A stretch of DNA of 64,000 bases from Ecdyonurus torrentis (taxonomy: Eukaryota > Arthropoda > Insecta > Ephemeroptera > Heptageniidae), in the NCBI GenBank assembly GCA_949318235.1, contig OX439129.1, positions 19,609,066-19,673,065 of the forward strand, read 5' to 3'. Made by a program: the position numbers and the translations under genes. The notes under the pieces were generated by a model. The model was not told where the DNA came from and searched no databases. It worked only from the letters and a program-made list of their open reading frames with translations. Positions 20,579 through 34,178 of the stretch are shown in pieces. Position 1 is the stretch's first letter; the number at the start of each line of letters is the position of its first letter.

Positions 20579-21979
20579 CTGTATGACAAACATAATAACA
20601 ATGAAAATATATGGATGAAATGTAAGAAAAAGACAATTAACCAGGGGACAAACTAATAGACAAAACAAAATTCTTAATTAATACTTTCACAACCATGCAT
20701 AAAAAAAAAAAATAATAAAAAAAAAAAATAAATAAAAATAAAAGTAATAATATTCTTAACTTTTTTAAATAGTTTTTTTTCCCTTAACACATTTTATTTA
20801 CTATAGTAAGCCTTACGAACGAGAGACATAATTTAATGTTAACAGTCACGCCGAATATATCAGTTTTTCTCCTACAACTTACTTGTACTTAGTTTTACCG
20901 TCCCAGGTCTCTGCAGTAATCTTCCTCTGCCCAAACCAGCGGTTGTTGAGCAGCTTGATGCACTCGTCTGCTTCCTCAGCCTCGCGGAAGAAGATCTGGG
21001 CCACGCCTTCGGGGTTTTTCTGCAATAAAATCGTAATTGGCCGAATGATATAGCTATTATTGAATTAAGACGAATTATTTCATTTGCATGTTGAAATAAA
21101 ATAGTATCTAAATGACAAACTTAGCCGCAAGTTGACAAGACATATATGTTTATACATATACGTTAAGTGACCACTTCAAATTATAAAACAATAAAAAATG
21201 TGCAATTAGTGGAAACATCGAGTTGTGTGATTTAGCAGACTAAACCATTGAGCACCTGGTAAGCTACGCAACTTTGTTTTCATTCAAGCTGAACAAGTTG
21301 CCTATATTTAAAGGGGCTTCAGAGAAAATATATTTTTCTCTCATAACAAGCATCGAGCTTGAACTAAATAGCATTATTACCTAAGCATATTATAGGATAG
21401 GCATTGTCTTGATTTGACTCAATTAGTTAAAAAAACCTGCAATAAATCATTTTTGTCAGCATTATAAATTATATTATGCAGTAGTGTGTTCGTGGAACTG
21501 TATTTTAATTTGAGACTCACGTCATAGATAATGACTTTCCTGACGTCACCGCACTTGCCGCACTCCTCGCGCAAGTCCTGCGTGTACTCCAGGATGAGAG
21601 CCACTTCCTTGTCGAAGATCTCGGGATCAAAGAGGTTTTTCACCACAACACAGCGCTCGTGACGTGACCTCTCACCACGTAGCTTATCAGGATGCCAGTC
21701 GAACAACCTGCCATAGTTCACAATCAAATTTTGCCCATTCAACAATACAATGTTGGGAATGAATGAAATATTTTTTTTACGTTACATAATATAGCTTTTG
21801 GTTACTTACTTTTCCTGCATTTTCTTCATCTTTTCCTTATCCTTACGCTTCCGTTTCTTAGGCTTGAGGTTGGGGTTGTAATTTCCCTTCATCTGGAACT
21901 TGGCTCGCTCCACGTGTAGCTTTTGACCTCTCAACTCGGAGCCGTCGATCAGTTGCAGTGCAAGCTCCACGCTCTCCAC
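20299..21979 (-). CDS. HTATSF1: Tat-SF1 / Cus2 homologue (U2 snRNP splicing factor), last four exons
   Basis: Nuclear RNA-binding protein that associates with U2 snRNP through SF3B1 and helps prespliceosome formation. Known in vertebrates as HIV Tat-specific factor 1 and in yeast as Cus2. Exons in transcript order: 21810-21979, 21521-21707, 20883-21019, 20299-20578. All junctions are GT-AG, phases 2-0-2 agree, and the stop is TAA at 20301-20299. The 257 residues cover the end of RRM1 (VESVELALQLIDG, then LRGQKLHVERAKFQMKG), a Lys/Arg-rich linker (KPKKRKRKDKEK), the UHM domain and an acidic tail. The human counterpart reads ESVELALKLLD...RGYKLHVEVAKFQLKG, so identity is clear. The N-terminal half, with most of RRM1, is not in the visible sequence. 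The gene is convergent with the ABCA gene. Confidence 0.95.
20883..21707 (-). CDS. HTATSF1: HTATSF1 exons encoding the UHM (second RRM-like) domain
   Basis: Exons 21521-21707 and 20883-21019. The first has LFDWHPDKLRGERSRHERCV, then VVKNLFDPEIFD and the acidic helix YTQDLREECGKCG, ending at VRKVIIYD. The second has NPEGVAQIFFREAEEADECI, then LLNNRWFGQRKITAETWDG. The Arg-Trp-Phe (R-X-F) loop and the acidic helix are the hallmark of U2AF-homology motifs, which bind tryptophan-containing ligand motifs such as those of SF3B1. Ligand binding is therefore expected to be conserved. The exon 21521-21707 also contains a TGACGTCA octamer at 21541-21548, probably as plain coding sequence. Confidence 0.95.
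21810..21979 (-). CDS. HTATSF1: HTATSF1 exon: end of RRM1 and basic linker
   Basis: Encodes 56 complete codons plus two bases. The acceptor is ctcag before GTGGAG (21979), and the donor is aaaa|gtaagt at 21810/21809. The protein begins at the last helix and strand of RRM1 (VESVELALQLIDG...LHVERAKF) and then turns into a cluster of Lys/Arg (KPKKRKRKDKEKMKKMQEK) that could act as a nuclear localisation or RNA-contact segment. Since an RRM cannot start here, at least one further coding exon must lie upstream (higher coordinates). Confidence 0.94.
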
Positions 21980-23136
21980 CTGAGCAACAAAACACGATCG
22001 TAAATATAATGAGTCATTATTAATGACAATGACTATACTTTATCATGAGACGCATTACATAATTTGCATTTCTTTACATCAGCAATCTAGGCTACTGAAC
22101 TGTTTTGTTTCTTAAATAATAATGTAATGGTGTAGTAAAAAAGCAAAGAGCACTATGACTGGGGGGAGGGGGGAGGGTAGGGGTAGTAAATAGTAATAAA
22201 AAAAAAATTGTTTATTTTTACTTGTAAGCCAGTTGTAGTACTTATAAAGTACATCTATTTAATAATCTAGTACAAATATCTAATAAAAGAACTATGCACA
22301 GAGACGTTCTCTGTTTCATGAAAACAAACGAAAGCCGCATTTTAAAATGTATTAACACCTATTTTTTTTGCACTACAAATGATTGGTATGCAGTTACATT
22401 CATCAAACCTATAAAAAGATAATATGTTTGATGGGAAAAATCTTTCATTATAAATTCAAATAAAATTCATTTTTATAGCATGACGACATATTTATATAAA
22501 GTTAGAAAAATGAAGTCATATTAAATATGATCTCATTGTTTAATTATTTCTAGGTAACCATAGGGAACACCTGATCTGGTATGCAAATCATAGATAAATA
22601 CTTTCCCACTGATTTCTAGACACTCCTCAAAATTGTCCTTATAATAAAAGTCATGTTGTTCTATGAATAGAACTAGACACAGCTTGTGAGGAAAAAAAAT
22701 GTCGTTATGTTAAATTTGAATGAGAGAGAGAAAAAAATCTTGTTATGTTTATTTCAGTAATTAGCAAGACTCTTTGTACAAAATATAATAAAGTTTTATT
22801 TCAAACTCAACATTTGCCAATTAACACTTTCAACTTGTGTATAGTGGTAAGAAATGTGCCAAATTTGTTTTGCTATCTTAAAACACTTTTATAAGAATAA
22901 ATTATACTTTTTTCTTTCATACTTTGATAGTTTTTTTTTTTTTTTTTTTTATACGTGATTAAAACTTGGAGTATTTTTAAAAAAGTTTTATTTCAAAAAT
23001 ATACATAAAAAACTGAACATAGTTCAGTATTTGTTAATGAACTTAAAATTATTAGTTATTTTTTAATGTATTCTAGTGTCGCAACAAACTCCAATTAATT
23101 CGTAACCTGGGGCTACGGAATGAACTAAAGCGGCTA

Positions 23137-23140
<4 letters not shown>

Positions 23141-23178
<38 letters not shown>
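23141..23178 (+). repeat. (GA)n microsatellite
   Basis: Nineteen perfect GA units; purine-rich on the plus strand. Confidence 0.97.
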
Positions 23179-23181
<3 letters not shown>

Positions 23182-25840
23182 TCGATGTTTGATTTATTTA
23201 ATGTCATTAAAGTCTCTAGGAAAAATGATAAATTAATATTGAATGCAGTTACGATTATTTTCAAAACAAAGAACAAATTAGTCTTAAGTGTAAGTATTTA
23301 ACATCCACAGTACTCATTTCTGTAATGAAATTATGGTCAATTCAATTGCAAGTAATTATAATATTTGTTTATTTCAATTTTATTAATGGATTCAATTTTA
23401 GTCTAAATTATAAATAGTTTACGTTAGCAGTGCGTAAAGTGAGGGTATATAAGAACTAAAAAAAAAAAAAAAAAGGTGGGCGATGCATTATTTTTAGTTT
23501 TTTCCTCCCCATTCAGGTAGAGATAGATTTTTATTTTGACTATGTAATTTATTCAGTTTTACTCTCTTGCGTGAGTTGCTTTAATTTTGTATAAATAAAT
23601 AATTTCAATTTACGTATTATTAATATTATTTCGTTGAACACTTATTGCAAAACAATCAGATACGTAAAAGCTAAAAATAAAATCATTTATTTGTTTCAAA
23701 ACTAAAGTTGTTTTAAGGAGTGTTGATGATGTAATACATTAAGTTAATCATCTATGCATAAAAGACAATTACATTTCACTGTTATTCTATTGTTCTATAC
23801 TGTATGTAATTTAAAATTATATATCTATATAAAGAGCTGTACATCTTCTAGCAACTATATCATTAAATTAAAAGTACACACAAGTTCTATACAATTATAT
23901 TAGTAATTATCTTATAATCATCCATGCATTGCATTAGTATCGCACCATAACTTGCATTGCAGGAATAAATTTCCAATCATGTACCTTTGAAGCAGTACTA
24001 TATACTAAGTAAGAAGCGAAGTAGATTTTAGATCCACCTTAAAAAGTATAATTGTCATAGGTACGACAATAATGTTATCAAATTATAGTACTGTACATAA
24101 TTATGCATTATATATATGAGTTACATAATCAAAAGATTTGTTAGAAAAACACACAGATATATTTGAAAAATTGGATAATTGGGAACTGAGCTGCCAGTAA
24201 CCTCTTGCATATGAGCGAGATTATATATTTCAACCCGGTACGAAATAAAATGTGTTCCAGATGAAAAGGATATTTGATATACGTTGGGATTGTATTATTT
24301 ATTGAGGGTTGTTATAAGCGTATAACAAGTCACACAGAGGTATACGTATACTAGCGAGCTCATAATTACCTCTGCTCGTATTTTAACATATACGTAAAGG
24401 CATATTTATAGGTATTTCAGTGCACCAAGAGCATAGATATGAGCTCGGTATAGTACCGTATACACATACGCCTGTGCAACTTGTAACGATATGCGTTTAA
24501 ATTTGGAACGGGTTAAAATAAAAATATTTTCTCTCTCACGAGACATAATGCGTTTCTGCAGTTAGTAGCAGCTCCATGTCCCTTTTACTAATTTTCCAAA
24601 TGTGTAAAACAAAAATTAATCAAATCTCTTTACTAATGATCAATTATTGCAAAATTGATTTTCCCCCTAATTTTTATATATTAAGTTTATGTTAAAATAT
24701 TCAAAAGCAATGGAATGAAGTTTTATATCAATGTGTAATTTAATACAGTCTCTCTGTAAATGCAAACTAAAATTACATCAACACAGCAAAAAAAAGTCTA
24801 TAAATATGAAAATAAGCACGTGAATAAAAGATTACAAAATAATTGTATGGTCGACCTCTCGCGGCCTGACTCGACCATAATAATATGATATGATAAGCCC
24901 TCTTTGCTGCGATCATGTTTTGTTATGTAGATGTCGAGTAAGGCGTACTGTACATTACTGTACGTACACTACGTTCTGAATCACAAGAGCTGACTCAACT
25001 AGAGGAGTGACGCACATGAGGATCAAATAAATTATCTCATGGTATATTATGAGAAGTGAGGAAGGTGCGAGTAAACACTCACATAATAATATCGTCACAG
25101 AGAAATGAAGCCATTTACAGTGAGGAGCAAATCACGAACAAATTATGCTCTCAATCGTATTTATTGATTTAAGATTTTATTATATTATGTTCCGTGACTT
25201 TTACACAGTAGAACAAGTTAAAACACAACAAAGAACATAAATAATGTATAGTATACATACATTATTATTATTATTTTTACGTCGATAAGATTTTGTTTCA
25301 ATGGTGACGATAACTTATTGAAAAGTATTATACGAGATTTAAATCACAATACCAATTTTCACAAAAGATATACGTACATAGTTGGACTGATGAAGAAAGC
25401 CTTTTATTTATTTATTTATTCCCTACACTTTACCCCTTTTACATATTATTACTAACAATTTGTAAAAGTTTTCTTATTTTTTTTTTAGGACTTCTTCATT
25501 AATCTTTTATTTATTTATTACTTTTACTGCAATTTTTTTTTTTTCATTTATTCCACTTTTTTGTTAAAAGGCAAGAAACCCGACTATAGGTAGGACATAA
25601 TAAATAAAAATAATTGAAAGGCATGGGAAAGAGGTTACAACAATATTTAAAAACATAAATATTTTATTTTTAAGTGACGGAGATCAATTGTTAGGAACAA
25701 GAAAATGGTCAAAGGTCACACAACTTTTCAATACAAGCTTCACGTGTTTTTTTTTCTTACCGGTTCTTTATTTTAAAAAATACATAAAAGAAAAAAAGAG
25801 TAAAAAAAGAAAAGAAGCCAACAAAGGAAACAAGAATAAG

Positions 25841-25890
25841 CAAAAAAAAAAAAAAAAAAAAAAAAAGAGAGAGAGAGAAAGAGAGGGAGG
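25841..25890 (+). repeat. Poly(A) run followed by GA-rich tract
   Basis: About 26 A residues, then gagagagagagaaagagaggg. The frame across it (25688-25897) is low-complexity Lys/Glu/Arg and is not a gene. Confidence 0.9.
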
Positions 25891-26308
25891 GTGGTAATAA
25901 ATATTAATAAATAAAATTGCCATGTAATGTGCACACTATATAAGTATTTTAGCCTGTATAATAATCATGATACTATACTATGCCACAGAGATCCACTAGC
26001 ATGGTGTGTAGTAAGTTATGTGTGTGTTGTATACTGTAGTGAAGACTCGCAGTCTTCTGCAGCTACTTTGTATCAAATAATTTCTATATGGTTGTATCGT
26101 ATGGCATGACATTATACTGTGTCGTGGTGGCAAAATGTTTATATGCTAAATATTTTTGTAGAAACAAGCGCAATATTAATTCTCATGAGAGATATTTAAA
26201 GTTTGAGCTGGATTAAAATATTTGATCTACGATGATACAACAGCTATGAAAATATAAAGAAAATATTATTTCTATACAAATATATTGGTATCACAGCTTC
26301 TGTGTGTC

Positions 26309-26311
<3 letters not shown>

Positions 26312-26343
<32 letters not shown>
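26312..26343 (+). repeat. (GA)n microsatellite
   Basis: Sixteen perfect units; purine-rich on the plus strand. Confidence 0.97.
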
Positions 26344-26345
<2 letters not shown>

Positions 26346-26566
26346 AAACACTTAAAATTCCATTAACTATACACAGTGAAGTATAAATACAATCACTATG
26401 TAAACAATACAAAAATTTAAATGCCACTCATAAAATATGCATGTCAACTGCACATAATTATCACTAGCATGTTATAACTTTGTGCATTTTGTTACATAAG
26501 TAAATACATGCATTTGTTGTTAAATGCACTTTTCTCAATCTCCAACTAAAATAAATGTTATGTTTA

Positions 26567-26569
<3 letters not shown>

Positions 26570-26640
<71 letters not shown>

Positions 26641-26685
26641 TATATATATTATCTATCTATCTATCTATATGTGTGTGTGTGTGTA
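26570..26685. repeat. Compound (AT)n-(ATCT)n-(GT)n microsatellite
   Basis: Long AT array with one C interruption at about 26622, then five ATCT units, then about eight GT units. Confidence 0.95.
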
Positions 26686-26758
26686 TAGTATGATATAACT
26701 GAAACAAGGAAGAAAAAGAAATAAAAATTTAATTATAGCAATAAATTATCTCTCTTGC

Positions 26759-26760
<2 letters not shown>

Positions 26761-26840
<80 letters not shown>
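26761..26840 (+). repeat. (GA)n microsatellite, ~80 bases
   Basis: Thirty-seven units, then a one-base slip (ggagag). Confidence 0.97.
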
Positions 26841-28590
26841 TTCCACCAAGAATACATAATAAAATCCAGGGTGGGTGTATTTGTTAAATTTGACCGTCTC
26901 TCAAAGAATTCCAAATAGTTTTACAGCCACTCCTTATCAATGGCACAATGTTTGCTGCAAAAACTGAATGAATGAATTAGACTTAATTTATATTCACAAT
27001 AGATATTTTATTGCTTTTCTGCGGGAAACTTTATTTTTTATTTGAATAAAATGACAATATTTTCGCAACGTGATATAAAAGAAGGAAAACAATTGAGGTT
27101 TGAAGCAGTAAAAATAAAAATAAATAAGAAACAAAAAGAAACCACAAATATTTCAAAACTCAAATCGAATTAAAAAAAAATTATATTAATTAAAGATTTT
27201 TCATGCTTCATTAAATTCTATTTAATTATTATTTGATAGTTTTGATCGTTATTCTTACGTCACGAAGTAGATATTCACCTGAGCTGACCACGAGAATGAC
27301 AGGAGAAGACTATGTAATTACGTCGAGAAAACAACATCAACTTAATCAATGGGTATTTGATGAAATAATTATCAACCACAAGGTCATCTTTAGGTGTGAG
27401 TTGTGAACATCACACACCTGGTTCTCACCGCAGCTTCATATTTCAAATATCAGTCACCGCTACACGACTTCTATATAGTACATGGAAATATTTTATAAAT
27501 ACGATCAAACATTTTTTTTTGTATTAATTTCCACAAGGTACCGAAATGAAATGTATAACCTGCAATTTTAGTGATGCTTTTCAGTCTATAGTTGTGCAGG
27601 TTTTTCATTTCCTTGCGGTACATACTCCAACCAAGGCATAGCCTAATTGATCGGTTCAATTAATTTTAACAATGAAATTAATTAACTCACTTGTCATGAA
27701 TTGCGGTGAATTAAATTTTAATAATTTCCAGAAAAATAATAGTTTTTTTTTCCTTCAAATTAATTTGTTTAGATTAAAGCTCCCTTAAATTTTGTACTTC
27801 AATGATTTTTTTTTAAATTTCATAAAACAATATATTTTTTTCTAAAATATATTCTACTAAATAAAATAATAATTGTCTTTGTACAGTTTATAATTTTGAA
27901 ATAATTGAAATTATTTCCATGACTGAAACAGAATTCTTTGGAATTATAGTATATTTCAAATACGCACATTTTTATATAGATTACTGTCAAAGTAATATTA
28001 AAGAAATCGCATTAAACCAATGCTCAACTCATCAATACAATACATTTAAATAAAAAAAATAATGTTTTGTACATTTACTTCGTTAAGAAATTTTTACTAA
28101 TGTAAAATACTTTTATTTTTGATGGTGTTTTATGTTTGATCTACATCTGTGGCAAGTTTTACACCTCGACATGGCGATATCTCGCCGACATCTCGCCTCC
28201 CACACTCACGCCCCCTCGCAAATTTTACACTTGAAATATGAACGCGGAAAACGCACAAAAATACGCAAGTGTTCCCCTCTATGACAATAAATATCCCCAT
28301 ATAATTATTTACGTCTGATAACGTTCTCACAAAAAGGTCGCAATCATAATCTTTTAACACACAAAGTTAAGCCTTCTAGACTGTTTCAATAAGGAAAACA
28401 TGAGCTATTTTTACAGTCAATATTTTAACTAATTTGTAATTAATTATAATAAAATACTCCCTTGTAAATTACTTTTTTTTTGTTATTACACGTGTCAAGG
28501 AAATCAGTTTGAATAATATGCTGCTTTGAATGAATTCTAGAGCCATGGTGTCAGCCATAATTTTAGATAGCGAGAGTGCTAAGCTAATTA

Positions 28591-28593
<3 letters not shown>

Positions 28594-28661
<68 letters not shown>
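28594..28661 (+). repeat. (GA)n microsatellite
   Basis: Thirty-four units; purine-rich on the plus strand. Confidence 0.97.
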
Positions 28662-28663
<2 letters not shown>

Positions 28664-28820
28664 TTTAAATAGATGATCTGTAACAAAAACAAGACAAAGT
28701 ATTTCATTTCCTTTACGTACATTAAGAAAAAGTATTAAAAACTAAATAAATAAATAAATAAAAAATTTCATATACATTCTGAATTTTCATTGCAATATAG
28801 GCTTGCAACTAACAATCAAC

Positions 28821-28822
<2 letters not shown>

Positions 28823-28862
<40 letters not shown>
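28823..28862. repeat. Poly(A) tract, 40 bases
   Basis: Uninterrupted A run. No retrotransposon body was recognised upstream of it. Confidence 0.95.
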
Positions 28863-28864
<2 letters not shown>

Positions 28865-29923
28865 CATAATAAGGGTATAAAGTCTATATTTATGTACTTA
28901 TAATCCTTAAGAAAAAAAAACTTGATTTAAAGAAAGTAAACGGTAAATTCTATATAATATAATAAAATTGATGTATATAAATAATGCATAATAAAATAAA
29001 ATGCGCGAGTAGAAAACAAATTGTGCCGGGGGTCAAAATGAAACTCAAAACCTTTAAAATTATATACATTCAACGCCCAAGCTAAAATATATTTTTATTA
29101 CCCACATCTAAATATATATATTTTTATATTATATTAATTTTTTTATATTATATATAGAAGCAGCAATTGTGACCTCGAAATAAAGATAATATTTTTCTCA
29201 TCACTTCATGTGAATTTCCATCGAACTTATGTCATCTCTCGATTATTGCAGTCACAATGTCAAGAGTAGCACAGTATTATATGATTTATACGCAGTGTAC
29301 AATAATAAAGAGATCTATTTATATGTAATTGCATATTAATTAATTTTCATGTACAATGACATCATTCTGAAGTATATCACTAACATTATACAAATGTCAT
29401 TCTATATATAAGTAAGCGATATTTATAAATATACAATATTAATCATAATTTATTATTTTTGGATTTGATTTATATTTCAGTACTATATTATTTCTGTCAA
29501 CATTTTTATTTCTAGTATAGCTGTTTATTACATAATATAATAATATTTACTGTATACTCTATAATATATAGAGTATTATATTATTAATATTAAAGTATCA
29601 TATTATGAAACTCATATTATGTTGGGACGTAATCGTACCAGATTTCATTTGCAGTGGCAGTTTAATAAATAATTAGACAGTAAACAAAAAAATAAATTTC
29701 TTTCGAGAGACATAATATGCTAATCAGAGAAGCAATGAGTATAGTATGACTAATGGGGTAACAAAATGTTTATGAAATTGTATACATAATAATATATATA
29801 TATACACACACATCGTGTTAATATATTTATCTATTTAAATTCAGCGCATGTTTTTCTCGTATAACATTGCAAATTAAGAACGAGTTTCTGAATAGTAGAG
29901 ATATATTATCACAATTATATGTA

Positions 29924-30327
29924 CACTCCCCCCGAATAAATCTGACCGCAGCGTTCATGTCTCCAAATGTTTAATATAGGGTGTATGCGGATGACGTTAT
30001 ATTTATTGCGCTTGGAGGCCATACTGGAGTAGTGAATAACATTGCTCAGCATAGGATAAACTTCATTTAAGATAAATTTCTTTGGGAAATCAGTTAATTT
30101 TTTGTTTTTGTTATTTTTCTCACATACTTCAGATTCTAATTCAACATATTTACAGCATCAATGCTCTCAAAAATATTGCATAGTGTTTTTAAACTGGCAA
30201 AATGATTTATTTTCCTATGCCACCCATGTTATTGAGTTATCCAACATGGCGTCGACTTTAACATGAATGCATAGACCCTATACGAGGAAACTTTAACGCG
30301 ACCGCTCAGATTTATTCGGGGGGAGTG
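29924..30327. mobile_element. MITE-like element with 22-bp perfect terminal inverted repeats
   Basis: The left end reads cactccccccgaataaatc, followed by tga. The right end is its exact complement over 22 bases, and the match continues imperfectly inward. Both ends are flanked by TA (29922-29923 and 30328-30329), suggesting a TA target duplication and Tc1/mariner-type mobilisation. The 404-bp element has no open frame for a transposase. Its interior (29971-30270) is related to 60662-60873, showing that this is a dispersed family. Confidence 0.85.
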
Positions 30328-30329
30328 TA

Positions 30330-32122
30330 CAGACACTGTAATATACATTTTATCCTATGACCTTACGGCATGAAAACCATTTATTTATTTATATGGGACA
30401 TTATATTTTTTTAAAGTCTCCATAATAATATCTTTGCGTGATTGCGTGATGGTATTGTCATACGAACGGCAATAGAGAGAAAAAAAATTGCAGTCTGTAT
30501 TGCAAGTAATAAATTTATGATGAGAAAATTTAAATGATAGAATTCCAAGTTTTTGTGCCATGAGACACAGGTGTTCAAGGTGGGCAAGAGTGAAGTGTGC
30601 TGCGACTTGCGAGAGATAGAGATAAACAGGCAGAGAGGAAAATGTGCAGTATTACGAGGCGCGGCCACCATCAGTCACGATGCCCACGATGTTATAACCA
30701 GTCAAGGCCAAATATGCACTTCATTCATGTCCTCATAATCAATGAAACAAGAGAACTTAACTCCTGCATTTCCTGGTATCTAATAACATGGAACACGAAC
30801 AATTTTCCATATTTCTACAGTATTCAAACGCACTCATGGTTTGGAAGTGTTAGCAAATTAGTATAGTACAAGTAAATACTTCTATTGCGAAGCGCATTAG
30901 CAGCTATCGCAAAAGTTAAAGTAGATATAACGATTTCTGAATATATCGAAATCCCCGATACATCGAAATCTAAGAATTTTTGACGCTCATGACAAATTTT
31001 TGTTGTTTGGAATAAAATATCTTACTTTTGTGCAGCCACAAACCCCTAAAAGTGTTGTCTAGTGTTTCAGCAATTACATAAACTTAACAAAATAATTACT
31101 AAATAACACTTAGAATGTGAAATCTGCAAGTTAAATACAAAAATGATGAATTTTTTCCGAATTTGCTAACATCAGCCATGTTTTCGATTTTCGATCGTCT
31201 TTTGTTTTTTTCACTTCGCAATATGGTCATGTGATATTTCTAACTTTCGCGTATTCTACTACTTCCAGCAATTATTAATGGTTTATTTTGTTACTATTAC
31301 ACTTTTTTTAATTTTCTCATTTACGTATACAATATAAAGTTTTTTATTGCATAATGCAAAACAATGTAAACAAAGCGATTTAATACGAACACGCACGAAC
31401 ATTTTGACGAAGATTTTCAAAAACCGGAAGTTATGTCGCGAACCAAATTCAAATCCCAACGACTTAATTTTTGAAGATAATAGTGACTTTTAAACTTAAA
31501 ATTGGAAGAAGTGTTTTCGTAGAACAGCAACTTTTTATTGTCTTAACAAATTTTAAAATTATCGAAGAGCTTAAGTTTCAGTTTTTCAGAAACGATATGT
31601 ACAGCTCCCAAAACTTATGAGCATCGAAAGTTGTAAAAACATGGTCGTTGCCGTTTTTTAACCCACGCCTTATGAGAATTAATTCGAAGTTTGAGGCTAA
31701 AAACGGGTTAATCGTTTCGAAGGACAGGCCTTTTTTATTCTTCCTATAGATCCGCACACTGGCAAAGAATAACAAGGTACCAAATGGGCATTGTTTAAGT
31801 ATAACACGAAAATCGTTCTATCTACTTTAAGGAAATGCGCAAGCTTTTATCGCCTAAAGCCACGAGCCAATCAGAGAGCTAGTTTACTATCGCTGTCACA
31901 ATAAAAACGCGAAACTTTGACCGCTGTCTCCACCTTATAATATATACTTCTAGTACTGTATCAACTATAATGTACTTCATACTATTATGATGTTAGTCTG
32001 CATTTTCAGTAGAGTTACAACTTTACACATTTCAGACTTAAAAGAAAATTTAATTAATACGCTTCACTTTTTTGGAATTTAACGACAATGACGACATAAA
32101 TAAAATGGATCAATAACACTCC
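30330..32122. other. Spacer between inverted-repeat elements
   Basis: AT-rich, with a block at 30930-30975 carrying a doubled atcgaaatc motif. Small frames (30411-30671 minus and 30597-30866 plus) overlap each other on opposite strands and lack splice or family features. No gene seen. Confidence 0.5.
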
Positions 32123-32403
32123 AAAAAAAAAGAGTGCATTATATACTTTAGTTACGAATCCTAACTTACGATTTGAGATAAACACTTTTGAGTTATTATG
32201 AGCAGCTAAACTAATGTATTTTAGCAAATTATTAACAATAGCCAATTTAAATTAAAACAGCATAAAACAACTGAAAACAACTTAAATTAGCTATTGTAAA
32301 TCATTTGCTAAAATAAATTATTTTAGCTGCTCATAATAACTAAAAAGTGTTTATCTCAAATAAGTTATAGGATTTGTAACTGAATTAATGCACCTTTTTT
32401 TGA
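32123..32403. mobile_element. Fold-back (hairpin) element, ~125-bp arms
   Basis: The left arm 32123-32248 and right arm 32284-32403 are reverse complements with scattered mismatches. Shared blocks include gagataaacactttt, agttattatgagcagctaaa and tattttagcaaat. They are separated by a ~35-bp loop. No clear target duplication was identified. The open frame on the minus strand (32054-32245) is part of one arm. This resembles a MITE whose body is nearly all inverted repeat. Confidence 0.8.
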
Positions 32404-33712
32404 GAGAAAAAACATTACCTTAAAATATAATCATGCATAATAATAAAAAAATGTTACAAATAATTATATACATTTACCTCAGAAAAATCTGTCCGCATTA
32501 TTCATTTCTATAAAATTTATAACGAGCAGAGATTTAATACAATCGAACATTTTTTTTTCTTCAGAACAGAGACTGATATTGTTTCTTATAATTCAAATCT
32601 TCTTTCAAAAGCCACACATATTGATTCACATACACGCAATAATAAGCTCAATATACAATTGAGAATATTATATGGTAATAAAAAGGTACGCATAATTTAT
32701 TTATTTTTTCAATAGTTATAATTTTCATTTCAAAATATTTGACAGAAGCAATTGTACATACTTGACGTCAAGCAGAGAAAAAATAATGAGCACCAAACCC
32801 TGAAATGTCGTGACTCAAATTAACATAGTTCGTGAACGTGCAGTACACGAGCGTGCGCCACATAATTAAATGTGAAGCCAAATAATTGTTGCTTGCTAAG
32901 TAAATTGTGTGAATGCAATCTTGTTGGCTGTGTGCTGGTATCTTGTACACAAATACCTGTACAGTACAAGTCGCTTCGTTATACGTCGATACTACGTATA
33001 TACCGACTAAAAATTACAATTTAAGATAAAATATGCAGTGCAAAATAAGAATAAAGATTAATACGAATATCATACTATTATTAGACGAATATTTCTTGAT
33101 TTAAACAAATAGTAGGAAAGTAAAGTATGCTCGTGGTAGACCTGTGATTTTCTTAAAGAGGAAAATACTACTTCTTTCCCCCAAAAATTCAAAACATTTA
33201 TTCTTTAAATAATTTTTATAATTTGCATTTCTTTAAAAAATTTCTGTTATTTATTTTCCGTTATACTTTGCTAAAAAAATAGAAAAAAATCGGTGAATGT
33301 CCTTTTTTTTTTACTTTTTTATTTATTTTTTTTTTACTTTTTTTTAAATAATAATAATATCTTCTCTTGCAGTGCTTCAATGAAAAGTATAACATATCCT
33401 TACAAGAAAGTGTAAAAATTGTTTCTAAAATTTTCCTCGCTACGTTCATGATTCAATCAATTTCCAGTTTAATTACAACTTAGGAGAAATATTTTTGTGC
33501 AGGTGTGTTCTCCAGATTTTACTGATTGTTTATTTATACAAAATGTCCGTTATATATTATATATGTGGAGAAGAAGAAGGAAGGCGTATGTTTTGCAATT
33601 AAAATTGAAAATAACTTACAGTAAATATACAAGTGGTGCTGGCGGGATTAGCTTGTGATAAGCGAGCCAGCAGGTGCAAGTCACGTGACTTTTTACTTAC
33701 TTACTGGTCCAG

Positions 33713-33724
33713 GAAGAGAGAGAA

Positions 33725-33762
<38 letters not shown>
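33713..33762 (+). repeat. GA-rich tract with GATA units
   Basis: agagagagaaagatagatagatag followed by perfect GA repeats. Purine-rich on the plus strand. Confidence 0.9.
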
Positions 33763-34061
33763 GTTCCAAAGTATATAATTCACAAGAAATTTACTTCTTC
33801 AATACAAAAATCCCATTCATTGAAAAAAACTATAATTAAGCTTGTTCACGCAAACCATGCTTTCAAAACCAAGTTTTTGTCGGGAGAAAAAAATTATAAT
33901 TAAAAAATATGCCAGTCGGCTTGTATTATTTTGGCAGGGGGAATATATATTAACGTATATGCATGCATATTAGAAGTTTCTTAAAAATTAAAGACAAAAC
34001 AATAATTATACTGCGTCCGACAAACAAAAATCCACGCAGCAATTTAAGAAATCACATTTTG

Positions 34062-34178
<117 letters not shown>

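Larger units (their letters stand above)
21980..29923. other. Presumed start of a very long HTATSF1 intron; microsatellite-rich, no exon seen
   Basis: AT-rich sequence with poly(T) 22931-22950, GA tracts (listed separately), a compound (AT)n-(ATCT)n-(GT)n array near 26570-26685, and poly(A) 28823-28862. I looked on the minus strand for the missing RRM1 exon (a GDGLCCYxK-like end followed by a donor) and did not find one. Open frames containing the GA tracts are repeat artefacts. Confidence 0.6.

Noticed and set aside
20235..20636. 133-residue minus-strand frame overlapping the HTATSF1 last exon
   Set aside because: It is the wrong reading frame of a real exon. The correct frame continues the UHM domain and ends at 20299.
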